Assembly (NCBI GenBank): GCA_963970005.1
Contig: CAXAMN010023740.1
Span: 705,696-769,695, forward strand
Length of the DNA: 64,000 nucleotides
Source: Durusdinium trenchii
Lineage: Eukaryota; Sar; Dinophyceae; Suessiales; Symbiodiniaceae
Reading direction: 5' to 3'
In this document: piece after piece, positions 10,701 through 20,009 of the stretch
Layout: every line of letters begins with the position of its first letter
Position numbering within the stretch: position 1 is the first letter of the stretch
The notes under the pieces: model-generated
Databases searched by the model: none
Told to the model about the DNA's origin: nothing
What the model saw: the letters and a program-made list of their open reading frames with translations, nothing else
Position numbers and translations under genes: made by a program

Positions 10701-13625
10701 CGTCAAGCTCCAGTGAATCAACGAGTCGTGACCTCAGTCAAGTAACCTGCATGGCCTGCAGAGGATTCACCTGGCTTTTTGGAAGAAGTGATGTAATTAT
10801 CAGGTCATATTGGTTTCGTCGTTTCGAGCCTCACAAGCCCTCTTCAGTCCGTTTGTGTCTTTGTTCAGTTGCAGGCAGTTCGAGCAGCAGTGTGAGCTCT
10901 GGCACACGACAGAAGCGCAGGCCTGGATGAGATGAGTCTCATGTAAAAGATGGGAATGAACAGTGTGTGGTCATGGGGTGTGCAGAACCCTGAGAACCTA
11001 CAGGGGGCCACACAGCACTGATATCGCTAGGTGCAACATGGTGCAACATCAATGCACATCTTGATCGTGTCAAACGTTGGAGACGGACAGGGGACCACCT
11101 AGTCTTGCCGCTGCCATAGCAACTATATACGATATATAGATACAATATGTTGTCTGCTGCTCAGATGTTGGGATTGCCTTTACTTTGTCGTGCATGATTG
11201 GTGCTGTTGTGCTGCCGGACCTCCATTGCACTGCATACCTTTTAGCAACATTTTCTTGTGAGAATGTAATTACTTTAACTTTACCCGTCGAGTTCCTGGC
11301 AGGAATGCCGCCAAGACCCCAAAGCCTTTGACCGAGCAGGCCAGTTGCATCACTTGGTTTCATGATTCTTTCGTAGCAAAAGACTATATAGTTTGTTCAA
11401 CATAAGTAAGAGAACCCATGTTGTACATCAAGGTACGGCTAATCATGTCAATATGTTACAATGTATTGGAGGAAGGGAGCTCAGCTCAGGCTCAGGCCTA
11501 CTGAAAGCAATCTCTAGTAAAAATAAACTTATGGACAATGTTCTAGTGTTTGTTTGTACCTTGACTAGCTCTTCTAGATGTGACCCTGATGTCGCAAGTT
11601 AATACAAATGCTGCAAGGAGCTCAAATGCGGAAGCAATATAAACCTGGGAAGATACTCGACATATCAGCAGAATCTAGCCCAGCGAGTCCACAGTAGTAA
11701 ACTACTCAGCCAAAGGGAATTCAGGTCCATTTGTTCAGGTTTGGTTCAAAAGCCCCAATTTCTGAAGCCAGGGCCAGGAATTCAACTAACATATTGAAAC
11801 TCTACAAAATGATTATAGTTTAAGATATAGATATAGAGCTCTATCCTCTCCAGTCTCGAGATAGATGCACACGTTGTCTTTCAAAAGAAATGGATCTGAG
11901 AGTCTTTGGAGTCTTCACTTGAGGAGAAGGCTGATGGGCCTCCTGTGGGGCGTGTGCCCATTTGCCCAAGTTGCCAAACGGGCCTTTTGAAACCCGATGG
12001 AGCGGCTTGGCAAAGCAGTTCGGAATGTAAATGGAAGGCAGGCCCGATGTTGTGCAAGAGATTTCTTGTGCTTGGACAAATAGACACTGTTTCGTTTGTG
12101 TCTGGAAGGGCATCTCCAAGATCCTCTTTCCCTTGTAATTCCTTTTAGAGTGTATTGCATTCAATTGGGCCATTTCCGTTTGGCGCGTTACGCTTCGGAA
12201 GTGTCACGTGGCCCTGCAAATGTCGCAGCACGTGAGAGAGATCATGTTCTGTAGTAACAAGAGGACGCTACTAGGGGCTCCTGGCCATACTACTAGGAGC
12301 GAGAACGCTACTAGGGGCTCTTGGCATCGCTACTAGGAGCAAGGACTTTGCAGGTTGTTGCCAGTTGCAAACCATGTGCTGCACTGTGCTGAGGTTTATT
12401 TCGGTGAGGCTGCGCGGGGTGTTCAAATTTTCGTTCAACGATCCCAGTGTTTTGCCGAATCATCCCCAAATGCTGCCGACCCAGAGGCATACAACCTAAT
12501 TGAGAATCATTTTATGTCATCTTGCTGATGCCATCTCAGCTGATCCAGCTCGGTTGTGTTTTCACATGCCCAGTCGTTGGACAAGCGTGTCTTGAAGCGG
12601 GCGCTCCTGCAGAGCATCAATTCCAAAGTGGCTCCTCATTTGCATCTCACGACATCTCACAGCACATCTCACGATCGGATCAGACCAACATCGCCCGAAG
12701 CGTTTCGGTTTTCCAACGAAGCGTTGGGATGGGACAACTTGAAATTGATCAAGTGTTCTTATCCTTTTGCACTGCTCTGCACTATGAGAACCCTTACTGA
12801 GGTGATGATGGTGGGAACCCGCGGTGAGGTTGACCCTGCGGCCAAGTTGCCCGTCATCGCAAAGCGCTAGGGCCTTGGAGGAGAGCACAGACAAGCAAAG
12901 TTGAGCGAACGGAGAGAAACGGAGCGTAGCACAGAGGACTCAGAGGACCAATGAAAAACTCTGGGTGGAAAACTTTGGGCAGATGTGAATGCTCCTGTGA
13001 AAGACCCATCAAGTATAGGGACGAATTTGCCCTTTTCAATCAACCGATTGACCAATGAATAGCAGCTTCGGTTTTTTGAGACACTCTGAGACCAACACCT
13101 CTCAGGTGAGCAAGATGCCAAGATCATCGAGGTCCTGGGAAATGATATGGGCAGAGCATGCGGAAGACATAGGGATGGTAGAGGAGGCGGAGGTGTATGT
13201 TGGTGCATGCCGGTGCATATAGAACACCCATCGCTTCTTTGCTCAGCTCTGTGGCGGTTCGACAGTTCGACACGAAGACGGAACTATTGAAGTATAAGTA
13301 TGGCCAGTAAGAATCAAGGCGAGCAACAAGAAAGAGCAAACAGAATCAGAAAGGAAAGCAACACAGGTAGCTTATACACAGTCTTATACACTTATACCTT
13401 CATCATGACCCCAATTCCTAAATCTTGTTGGCAATGAAGTGGGTGCCACTCGGGACGAAGCAATTGTGTGCACATCCACATCACGTCCATAGCCGTAGGA
13501 GAAGATGAGGTTTGTTCCTAGTGAAGACGTAGTTCCTCCGCTCTTCCCAAGTTGCTGCGAGGTGAACATTGGCTCGACCAGACTGTCCAAGCATGCAGAC
13601 ATCGTGCTGAGGGTTCGAGGGAGTG
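7738..13625 (+). CDS. Sir2-family NAD-dependent protein deacylase (sirtuin), partial, multi-exon
   Basis: Recognised exons: ~7738-7778 ([13 protein letters not shown]), 8124-8204, 10673-10763, 11901-~11998, 12394-12408, 12802-~12867, 13552-~13625. Exon 2 reads [15 protein letters not shown] then VVELHGSE. TQNxDGxH contacts NAD and the His of ELHG is the family's catalytic base. The Cys4 zinc site is split: CMAC at the end of exon 3 and CPSC in exon 4, followed by LLKPD. Exon 5 is a 15-nt micro-exon, VYFGE (family FFGE). Exon 6, [14 protein letters not shown], is the GTS-loop region. Exon 7, [17 protein letters not shown], is the C-terminal nucleotide-contact strand. Exons 2 to 4 join in phase with GT then GA donors; exon 5 ends at a GC donor. 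Exon 3 carries a Ser-rich insert before the first Cys pair. The N-terminal GAGxS exon was not found and a piece between exons 5 and 6 is missing. Order and orientation match a real sirtuin; subclass and localisation are unknown. Confidence 0.78.
8308..8370. repeat. ACTAGTA-type dispersed repeat cluster
   Basis: Short copies of the TAGTAG / CCAGGAGCCCCTAGTAGCG motif, in the opposite orientation to the clusters at 12251 and 44764. It lies inside a sirtuin intron. Confidence 0.6.
9658..9786. repeat. ACTAGTA-type dispersed repeat cluster
   Basis: Four to five tandem, imperfect copies of a unit close to TACTAGTAACAAGGGCATCG. Each carries the palindrome ACTAGT. It lies inside a sirtuin intron. Related clusters recur throughout the window. 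Confidence 0.8.
12251..12348. repeat. ACTAGTA-type dispersed repeat cluster
   Basis: Two to three copies of the variant unit GCTACTAGGGGCTCCTGGC alternating with TACTAGGAGC. It lies about 45 bp upstream of the sirtuin micro-exon at 12394. Confidence 0.75.
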
Positions 13626-13629
13626 ACAA

Positions 13630-14078
13630 GGGGCATCAAAGGGCTACTTACTGGTTGAACAATTTCTCAAAATCCATAGAGCACTTCTACCTGTTCGGGG
13701 GTGATGTGATGTTCTGGTTTCTTTGGAATACCACTGCACCTTATCAAACGTCAGCTGCAGCGTGCGATTCTTTGCTGATTGTGGCATATCATATTGTTGC
13801 AATCTGTCGAAGTGTTCCACCGGTCACAGCTGAAGCACGTCAACTATTGTCAGGGTGCTGCTGGAGAAGTCTTACCTAAGCTGATGAAGCTTCTTGGAAG
13901 CAGCTAAGACCATTGAGCCATCTTGAGCCGCCAGTGTCATGTGCCTCAAAGCCCCATCACGAGCAGGCTCATTTGACATGTTGAGAATTGCTAATTGCCA
14001 GCTGTGGGATGAGCACGGATTTTTGCTGTGAGACTTTCACCTCGGTTTCTGGCGTATTATACATATATATATATATGT
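13630..14078. other. gene-free gap before the copia element
   Basis: Holds the presumed 3' flank of the sirtuin gene. It ends in an alternating AT run (about 14061-14076) that directly abuts the left LTR of the retroelement. No further exon was recognised. Confidence 0.5.
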
Positions 14079-14338
14079 TGTGATTGACACAAAGGTAGCA
14101 ACAAAAGATCCTCCTTCCCTCGCACAGCCGCGTGCGTTTTCCACTCACAGCTCACCTGAAGGTTGGTACGAACGGTCGGGCGCCTCGCCCTGCAGTGTCC
14201 TCACTGCTTCTATGGCTCAGGTCACGGGTGACCCACCCTACACCACCCTTGCGGCCTCGCACACTCGTGGCTTCGGACGTGAACACACCTGAGTGGGTCA
14301 AGACTGGTTCCTCAGTGACCGAAAGGTTCGAAATTCAC
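14079..14338 (-). repeat. 3' LTR of element 1
   Basis: Direct repeat of 22254-22513. On the + strand it begins TGTGATTGAC and ends GAAATTCAC, so it lacks the usual TG...CA ends. One difference from its partner. It contains GGTTCGAAA near its end, resembling a tRNA B-box, which may be chance. Confidence 0.93.
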
Positions 14339-14382
14339 GTCATCAAAAATTCTATCAATCTTTTTCTTTGGTTGTGTGTCGA

Positions 14383-17300
14383 TCATCCTTCTTGCTGCTG
14401 GTCTCCCATTAGAGGGATCCCGGACTCAAGCCACCTAAGGCGTGTTCTGCTGTCAGCTCGCTCTTTCAGCACTTGCAGTTCGTCATTTAGTTGATACATG
14501 CCTTGTTGCAAAGTGTATCGGAGGAGAGTTCCTTGCATCACCTTAGTTAGCGCATCAGCGAGCTGAGCTCCTGTATGGACCCATCTTAATTGAATGCCTT
14601 CGGATAGCAAATCTTCTATTGCCTTTGCTTGAAGTTGTGTACGGAATTCCTGGCAATTTGGTTGAGCAGTTCGGGTAACCAAATCATACAAAGATTTGCA
14701 ATCTGTGACAGCTACTGATCGTGGCAAACACTGGGCTAAGGCTGTGGTAGATTGGATTGGTTTGGGTTCACTCTTAAAAACCTCATGTGGTCGTTTCCAA
14801 TTGACTTGGGGATTTTGGATCCATGCCCAATAGAGTCTCATCCAAGATAGCTGGTCTAAGCTTGTTTGGAGCGAAGTTGTTTCGGCTGACAAAGTACTCG
14901 TAACTACTTTCTGGATCTTGCGGCAACCCCAGGACAACGGGCTGACTGGGCATTGATAGTTCTCACTTATATCCCTATGGGTGGCCAAGATGATCATGCC
15001 TGTGTGACTTTCTGGGCTCTTGGCCGACGCAAATGATGCGTCCGAGAATAACAAGAATCTGAGATGCTTGATTGGGATGGGTTGGATTCTGATGCATGTG
15101 TCTTTGTATCGTTCTGCTTCATGAAGTACACGGTTGGCATCGTGCAACGTTTGGACCGTGGCTTTGTTGATCTCACTTTGGATGTAGCTTAGTCGACTTG
15201 AAAGATCCGGTCTCGTGTTGATGCTCGCGTACTGAAGACTTCCCACAAGTGCACGGAGCGAGTGTCTCTCTTCGGAGGTCACTTCATCCGTCAGACATGT
15301 TCGTCTGCTTGCATTCATGTGGATTGGCTCAAACTTGCTTACATACTTGGATTGGGACATGATGATACTTTTGTCTGCCTGTTGGTTCATCTCAACACCA
15401 GTGAACGTGAATTGACCTACTTTCTTTGATCCAAATGGGAATTTGGCTTCTAGCTTTGAGATTTGTTCTTCAAAGTATTGATCTCCTCCACCTAGTCCAT
15501 CGTCAACATGAACTCCTAGGACCCCCGAAATTTTGCTTTGTCCTGGTTTGTATAGTACGTATGCGCATGGGTCGAAGGGTGCTGGAATGAAGTTCAAATC
15601 ACGAAGGGTCCGATCCAATTCCTTATGCCACAAATAAGGAGCATCGATCAAACCGTAGGCTGTTTTTTCGATTTTGCAGATTTGATTGGGTTGAAGTTTC
15701 AATGCCTTTCGAAGTTCTTCAACAGGTTCCAGGCCTAGAACTCGATCTTCCTGCGTTTTGCCTTGCAAAAATGCAGCTTTGATATCGAAGCTTTTCAGAG
15801 TCCATCCCATGGATGATATTGCTTGCAACAAGAGCATTTTGGATTGCTTTCCAAGTGTCGGCGAGTCCCGGGGTATGCTGTCTAACTGGGGATCTTGATA
15901 TCCAAGGACTACTAGACGTGCTTTCGGTTTATGGGTCTTTGGTCCTGGTCTGACGTTCTCAGTTGATCCGGTTTGAAGGTCGTCAGCATCACGGGGTTTC
16001 CATACGCATATCCAGCGGCAACGCATTACCTGTTCCGGACACAGCTGATCCCGAAAGATTTTACTCACCGTCCCTGTGTTTAACCAATTTGTGATCTCCT
16101 TTTCCTTTGCTTGACGGAAGAGAGCTTGTTCTTCGGTGGACAATTGGTGCATCTTTACTTCTGTTCGGTCACGCTTGGTGGTGGTAGTCATCATGATAAG
16201 ATCTGTTGCTGGTGAGTTTTCATCCCATTTCATCATTGTTTCTTTGGGAAACAGGAATTCAGCTTTCCATCCTACGGCTTCTGAGTCTATTTGGGTTTGG
16301 CACCAGTTGACCTGATCTTCTACACTTAGTAGGGAGTCACATACGAGTTCATCACTGAGATCGGATGCTTCGCTTGGGACCGGCACACTTGCTGCATCCT
16401 GATGACCGCCGGGGTCACTCGGCAATTCGATGCTTTGTCGGCTCGCTGGAGACACTTGACTCTCTGGAATCGAGGGCTCTTGATCTGGCTGGATCTCTGA
16501 CGAATTCGATGTGTTTCCTGTTCCTACGCGTTGTGGGATTATATTGCTATCTTCTTGGCTCTCTGGTGGAGTTGCGGGCGCTTGTTCACGAATGTTGGCA
16601 TTTTGTGTATCTTCGCCTTCAATACCTGCGATCGGACTTAGAGCTCGGGGGATACGCTGGGCTTCCATGGCACTTACGGGTCGAACATGTTCAGGGGCTA
16701 TCTTTACCAAGCTTCCTGCGTGATTACACCAAAGACAATGGGGACCTTCTTGTTGGATGACTCTGGCTGGACCAAACCACCCCCGTTCAAGTTCCCCTGT
16801 CATAGGATCCTCGGTGAGGACAGCTTCGCTGGAGAACAGCTCTTCGCAACGCAGAGCTGTTGTCTGCACAGTGAAAAGCTCGTCGTGCAGCTTCGCGGTA
16901 TGCCAGCTTTTCTCGAAATCTGATTCCTTCCTGGGTGTCATCGTCTGCCAGGAGGTGCGATGGCAATTGCTCGTCCGATGAGATTGATGCTGGAATTCTG
17001 GACCCTTTTCCAAAAACAAGAGTTTCTGGGGAGTATCCCTCTTTTTCTGGCTCAGTGCATTCTTGGCAGAAGTGCAGTGCGATAGTGCTGTCTGCAGGTT
17101 GGTGTATGACGTTACTGGATGTTCCTGTTCATACTTCTTGAGCATTTCCTGTAGGATTCCACCATGTCTTTCTACTTTTCCGATTTGCCAGTGGGCACCT
17201 GGTGGGGTAACTATTGCTTTGATGTTGAACTGGCCTAGAAAAGTGACAAATTCCTTGGATGTGAATTCCGTCCCTGAGTCTGTGTGAATCTCAATCGGAG

Positions 17301-18792
17301 CCCGTGCCCATTGGAGCCATCCATTGAGCACCTTGTCTATTGCATCATCACTGCTTTTACCTGGGCTTGCACATGCTACCTGGTAGTTTGTTCCATAGTC
17401 GATGATGTGATAGAAGTGGAAGTTGGTTCCTGCCAGATTCGTGTATACAACACCATCTATCCCAATACAGTCGTTGAAGTCTAGCTCACGTTTGATTGTA
17501 GAAGGTCTTTGATGTTTGGGTTCCTTAGTATTCTGACATACGGAACAACTTAGGTCCATGGCAGCTTGACGCAATCGGGGTGAGTACCCCTGTTGACGCA
17601 GCATTGAACACAGCTTTTGACCATGAGGGTGTCCTAGGTTCTGATGCAATTTCAGCAAGAACGATTTTTCTTCGGCTGATATGGTCTTGAACTTTGGGCC
17701 ATGGTCAAAGCTCGGCATATGGAGTTGACTCGAACTCGCTCCTGTCTCTTTGGTCTGATCCGGACCCAGCTCTGTGACAGGTGCTTGATCACTACTTGGC
17801 AGGCTGACGGTTGCCTCCTGCGGCTCGACGCTTGTTCCCGTTGCCTCGGGACTCATATTCTGCTCGGTCGAATCACCTGATGCTTCTGACTTGGATTGGG
17901 GCAAACATGCATACATTGTGATATTGACTCTTGCGGGATGTGCTGGGCGGACTTGCTGCCGATGAGACAGGTCTTGCCAGTATTCCCAGTCCTTTTCTAC
18001 TTGGATTACCCCCCCTATTCGGCTTACGATGATGGCACGACGATATGGGGCCTCATTCTTTACCAAATCCCTTGGCGGTGGCAATGTTCGATCTGATCCC
18101 TTACATGCTTGAACTTTCTTGATTTCTTTTTCGGGGACCATGTTTTGAAGCCTCTCCAAGATTTGGTGGTTTGTGATAAAAGTCTTCCCTACTCTTGGCA
18201 ACATTGGTTGGATGTCCTTGATGATTTCTTCTAGTTGTCTCTGAGGTGACATGTTCATACTCTGCGATTCGGCCGTCTTGCCGTCAATGCGGCGGCGCTT
18301 GCACTCGTTCGACAATTGCTCCAGGGGTGTTGGTGGCAGTCGCCCACCTTGGGACTTCTGCATGGGAGAACTCACACGGATCCGCTTGGATGCACTCTCC
18401 TCACTCCTTTGATCTATTCCTCTGGTTACAAGGGCAGTAACCCATGGCTCATGTTTCACTTTCAACATCACCTTAGCTACTTGTCTTGCAAACTTTCTTG
18501 GATAGTTCTCTGTATAGCTACTGACGGTGATTCTCCCGAGAGGCGTTGTCACGGATCCGGCAATGGGTCTGTGCTCATGATCTCGACGACGCACCCGGCC
18601 ATGCAACGAGGCATACATCTCTTGCGATGTCGTTCTTACAGCCATCTCCTTTTGTATGAGTTTGTTCGTTTCTGGACATGTCAACTGGCCTACGCGACAC
18701 ATGTCGAAATTGGCTTCCTGAGTATATGAATACAGCTCTTGCAGGAGTGGGGTCTTGAACATGATGGATTTTCGTGGCTGCTCCCAGTGCAT
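14383..18792 (-). CDS. pol: copia polyprotein C-terminal part: methyltransferase-like tail, integrase, reverse transcriptase, RNase H
   Basis: 1469 codons. Residues 1-~110 finish the methyltransferase-like domain (HWEQP motif). Integrase: HX3H near 383/387 and CX2C near 416/419, then the catalytic triad D~445 (GIDG), D~505 (HTDSGTEF) and E~541 (GKVERHGG), with a canonical D-35-E spacing, and a GWFGPARVI tail. Reverse transcriptase: FDIKAAFLQG and the active site VHVDDG near 1096. RNase H: SDASFA ~1251, SAETTS ~1302, TDCKSLYD ~1364, LADALTK ~1413. The frame is continuous but not all authentic. Between about residues 584 and 665 another minus-strand frame reads family-like sequence (GYSPETLVFGKG...), implying two compensating 1-nt indels. 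The ATG start is only the first Met after an in-frame TAA at 18811-18813; upstream the same frame stays open. Confidence 0.92.
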   Translation of the reverse strand: MHWEQPRKSIMFKTPLLQELYSYTQEANFDMCRVGQLTCPETNKLIQKEMAVRTTSQEMYASLHGRVRRRDHEHRPIAGSVTTPLGRITVSSYTENYPRKFARQVAKVMLKVKHEPWVTALVTRGIDQRSEESASKRIRVSSPMQKSQGGRLPPTPLEQLSNECKRRRIDGKTAESQSMNMSPQRQLEEIIKDIQPMLPRVGKTFITNHQILERLQNMVPEKEIKKVQACKGSDRTLPPPRDLVKNEAPYRRAIIVSRIGGVIQVEKDWEYWQDLSHRQQVRPAHPARVNITMYACLPQSKSEASGDSTEQNMSPEATGTSVEPQEATVSLPSSDQAPVTELGPDQTKETGASSSQLHMPSFDHGPKFKTISAEEKSFLLKLHQNLGHPHGQKLCSMLRQQGYSPRLRQAAMDLSCSVCQNTKEPKHQRPSTIKRELDFNDCIGIDGVVYTNLAGTNFHFYHIIDYGTNYQVACASPGKSSDDAIDKVLNGWLQWARAPIEIHTDSGTEFTSKEFVTFLGQFNIKAIVTPPGAHWQIGKVERHGGILQEMLKKYEQEHPVTSYTNLQTALSHCTSAKNALSQKKRDTPQKLLFLEKGPEFQHQSHRTSNCHRTSWQTMTPRKESDFEKSWHTAKLHDELFTVQTTALRCEELFSSEAVLTEDPMTGELERGWFGPARVIQQEGPHCLWCNHAGSLVKIAPEHVRPVSAMEAQRIPRALSPIAGIEGEDTQNANIREQAPATPPESQEDSNIIPQRVGTGNTSNSSEIQPDQEPSIPESQVSPASRQSIELPSDPGGHQDAASVPVPSEASDLSDELVCDSLLSVEDQVNWCQTQIDSEAVGWKAEFLFPKETMMKWDENSPATDLIMMTTTTKRDRTEVKMHQLSTEEQALFRQAKEKEITNWLNTGTVSKIFRDQLCPEQVMRCRWICVWKPRDADDLQTGSTENVRPGPKTHKPKARLVVLGYQDPQLDSIPRDSPTLGKQSKMLLLQAISSMGWTLKSFDIKAAFLQGKTQEDRVLGLEPVEELRKALKLQPNQICKIEKTAYGLIDAPYLWHKELDRTLRDLNFIPAPFDPCAYVLYKPGQSKISGVLGVHVDDGLGGGDQYFEEQISKLEAKFPFGSKKVGQFTFTGVEMNQQADKSIIMSQSKYVSKFEPIHMNASRRTCLTDEVTSEERHSLRALVGSLQYASINTRPDLSSRLSYIQSEINKATVQTLHDANRVLHEAERYKDTCIRIQPIPIKHLRFLLFSDASFASAKSPESHTGMIILATHRDISENYQCPVSPLSWGCRKIQKVVTSTLSAETTSLQTSLDQLSWMRLYWAWIQNPQVNWKRPHEVFKSEPKPIQSTTALAQCLPRSVAVTDCKSLYDLVTRTAQPNCQEFRTQLQAKAIEDLLSEGIQLRWVHTGAQLADALTKVMQGTLLRYTLQQGMYQLNDELQVLKERADSRTRLRWLESGIPLMGDQQQEG

Positions 18793-18810
18793 GTGGTTTC
18801 CTAGCTGACG

Positions 18811-19308
18811 TTACATGCGAAGCAAGACTACTCCTAGTGCAAGTTCGAACAAGTGTGACTCTCTCTCTCGTTGAACATGTTCACACAATTGGATTGATCT
18901 CATTTCATTGAACGTGTTCCATGCGCTCCATGGTCCACAGGTGGGACTGAACCATATGTGACGGGGTCTTTGTTTCCACACCATTTGAAACAGAACACTT
19001 CTCCCCTCCTTGGTTTTGAGGTCCCCCTGCGCCCTTCCAAAACGGTTGGCTCTGTCGCCCAGCAATTGGACTTGCTTCGTCAGTTCACTGGCCTCATGAC
19101 AAAACACTTCCAGCAAATGTAGACGGCTGCATCCGTTCGAGATCACTGGATCACCCCTTGCTAGACTGGCTTCCTTTGAGATTTGCTGAACCAGTGCATG
19201 GAATTTATGGGACAGACTGTGAGTCTTACCTGGACTGACATCTTTTTGGCACATGGACGATACATGTATATCAGCTTCCTCGAAGGAGTCTAGCCATGAC
19301 GAGCTCAT
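18811..19308 (-). CDS. cytosine-methyltransferase-like domain, N-terminal half
   Basis: Same frame as the pol ORF, ended by TAA at 18811. It begins MSSSWLDSF at 19308. Its ATG overlaps the stop of the preceding ORF (ATGA). Motifs: LLEVFCHEASEL resembles methyltransferase motif I (SAM-binding start). FSPTCGPWS resembles motif IV, PPCxxxS, with the catalytic Cys present but T in place of the second P. The domain continues past the stop with HMHWEQP, like motif VI (EN). Element 2 has the same domain with AWPCTVW and HLGENP. By analogy it could methylate cytosine or be an inactive relic; activity is inferred only. The stop falls in the middle of the domain, so either readthrough or inactivation must be assumed. 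Confidence 0.7.
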   Translation of the reverse strand: MSSSWLDSFEEADIHVSSMCQKDVSPGKTHSLSHKFHALVQQISKEASLARGDPVISNGCSRLHLLEVFCHEASELTKQVQLLGDRANRFGRAQGDLKTKEGRSVLFQMVWKQRPRHIWFSPTCGPWSAWNTFNEMRSIQLCEHVQRERESHLFELALGVVLLRM

Positions 19309-19865
19309 GAAGCCCGGAGGTGGGCAATGATCTCCTGCATCGCACCTTCGATGGTCTGAAGGCGGGTGTCCATGGCTGCCATCTCCGTGTAGATCTCTGG
19401 CTGGATCTCGATCTCCTGAACTGGTTCCCAGGATTCGTCCTCGGCAAGATCTGTCAAGTCCTGCGGGGTCACTTCCTGAATCGGCTTGGCCTTGGCCTTG
19501 CTCTTGAGAGCCGGATGCAGTGGCCTCTGACTTGGTGAAGGCTGCAGGTCTTGACTGTTCAGACCCAGTTGGTGCTCGGCATAGGTCACCCTCAGTGAGA
19601 TGTAGTGGATGAACTTCTGATGGTTGACCTTGTTCGACGAGTGGTAACTTGCCTGGAACCACTTCACATACTTGCCCTCCTTTTCCCACATCTCCGAGTA
19701 GGTCCGACCGAGATGGGCTGATCCGAAATCGATCTTGGCATGGCCCATTTCGTCCAGTGATAGGAGCTTGAAGGCTTCGAGCTGATCGAGGGCTTCTTCC
19801 TTCTTTGCTTCCCCCATGACACGTGCCAAGCGGGCACTCAGAGCGGCTGCTTCGGAGGTCGGCAT
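19305..19865 (-). CDS. extra ORF with exonuclease-X-tail-like motif, in a different frame
   Basis: 186 codons from ATG at 19865 (MPTSEAAALSARLA) to TGA at 19305. It is clearly protein-like, whereas the overlapping pol-frame translation is an Arg/Ser/Gly-rich shadow. An N-terminal helix-rich part is followed by IDFGSAHLGRTYSEMWEKE and YVKWF, resembling the FGkhkGkty...YlxW module seen at the ends of exonuclease-X-like proteins (DUF3820 type). The rest is a Pro/Lys linker and a C-terminal amphipathic helix. It lies between protease and methyltransferase-like domain and shifts +1 from the protease frame, then -1 back. Either it is a separately initiated protein or indels flank a once-continuous polyprotein. 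Confidence 0.65.
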   Translation of the reverse strand: MPTSEAAALSARLARVMGEAKKEEALDQLEAFKLLSLDEMGHAKIDFGSAHLGRTYSEMWEKEGKYVKWFQASYHSSNKVNHQKFIHYISLRVTYAEHQLGLNSQDLQPSPSQRPLHPALKSKAKAKPIQEVTPQDLTDLAEDESWEPVQEIEIQPEIYTEMAAMDTRLQTIEGAMQEIIAHLRAS

Positions 19866-20009
19866 GATAGTGACGCGGCACAGGTGAACGAATGGGATGG
19901 TCACACGTGTGTGATTGCACAGATCCGGTCTTGAACCCAAAACGGATGACACCGGGCTGGACCCCCCCTGGAACTGATTCGAATGAGACTTTCTCACCCC
20001 CGCGAACAC

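Noticed and set aside
19305..20000. Pol-frame translation over this stretch (Arg/Ser/Gly/Pro-rich)
   Set aside because: It is a shadow; another minus frame carries the conserved-looking protein.
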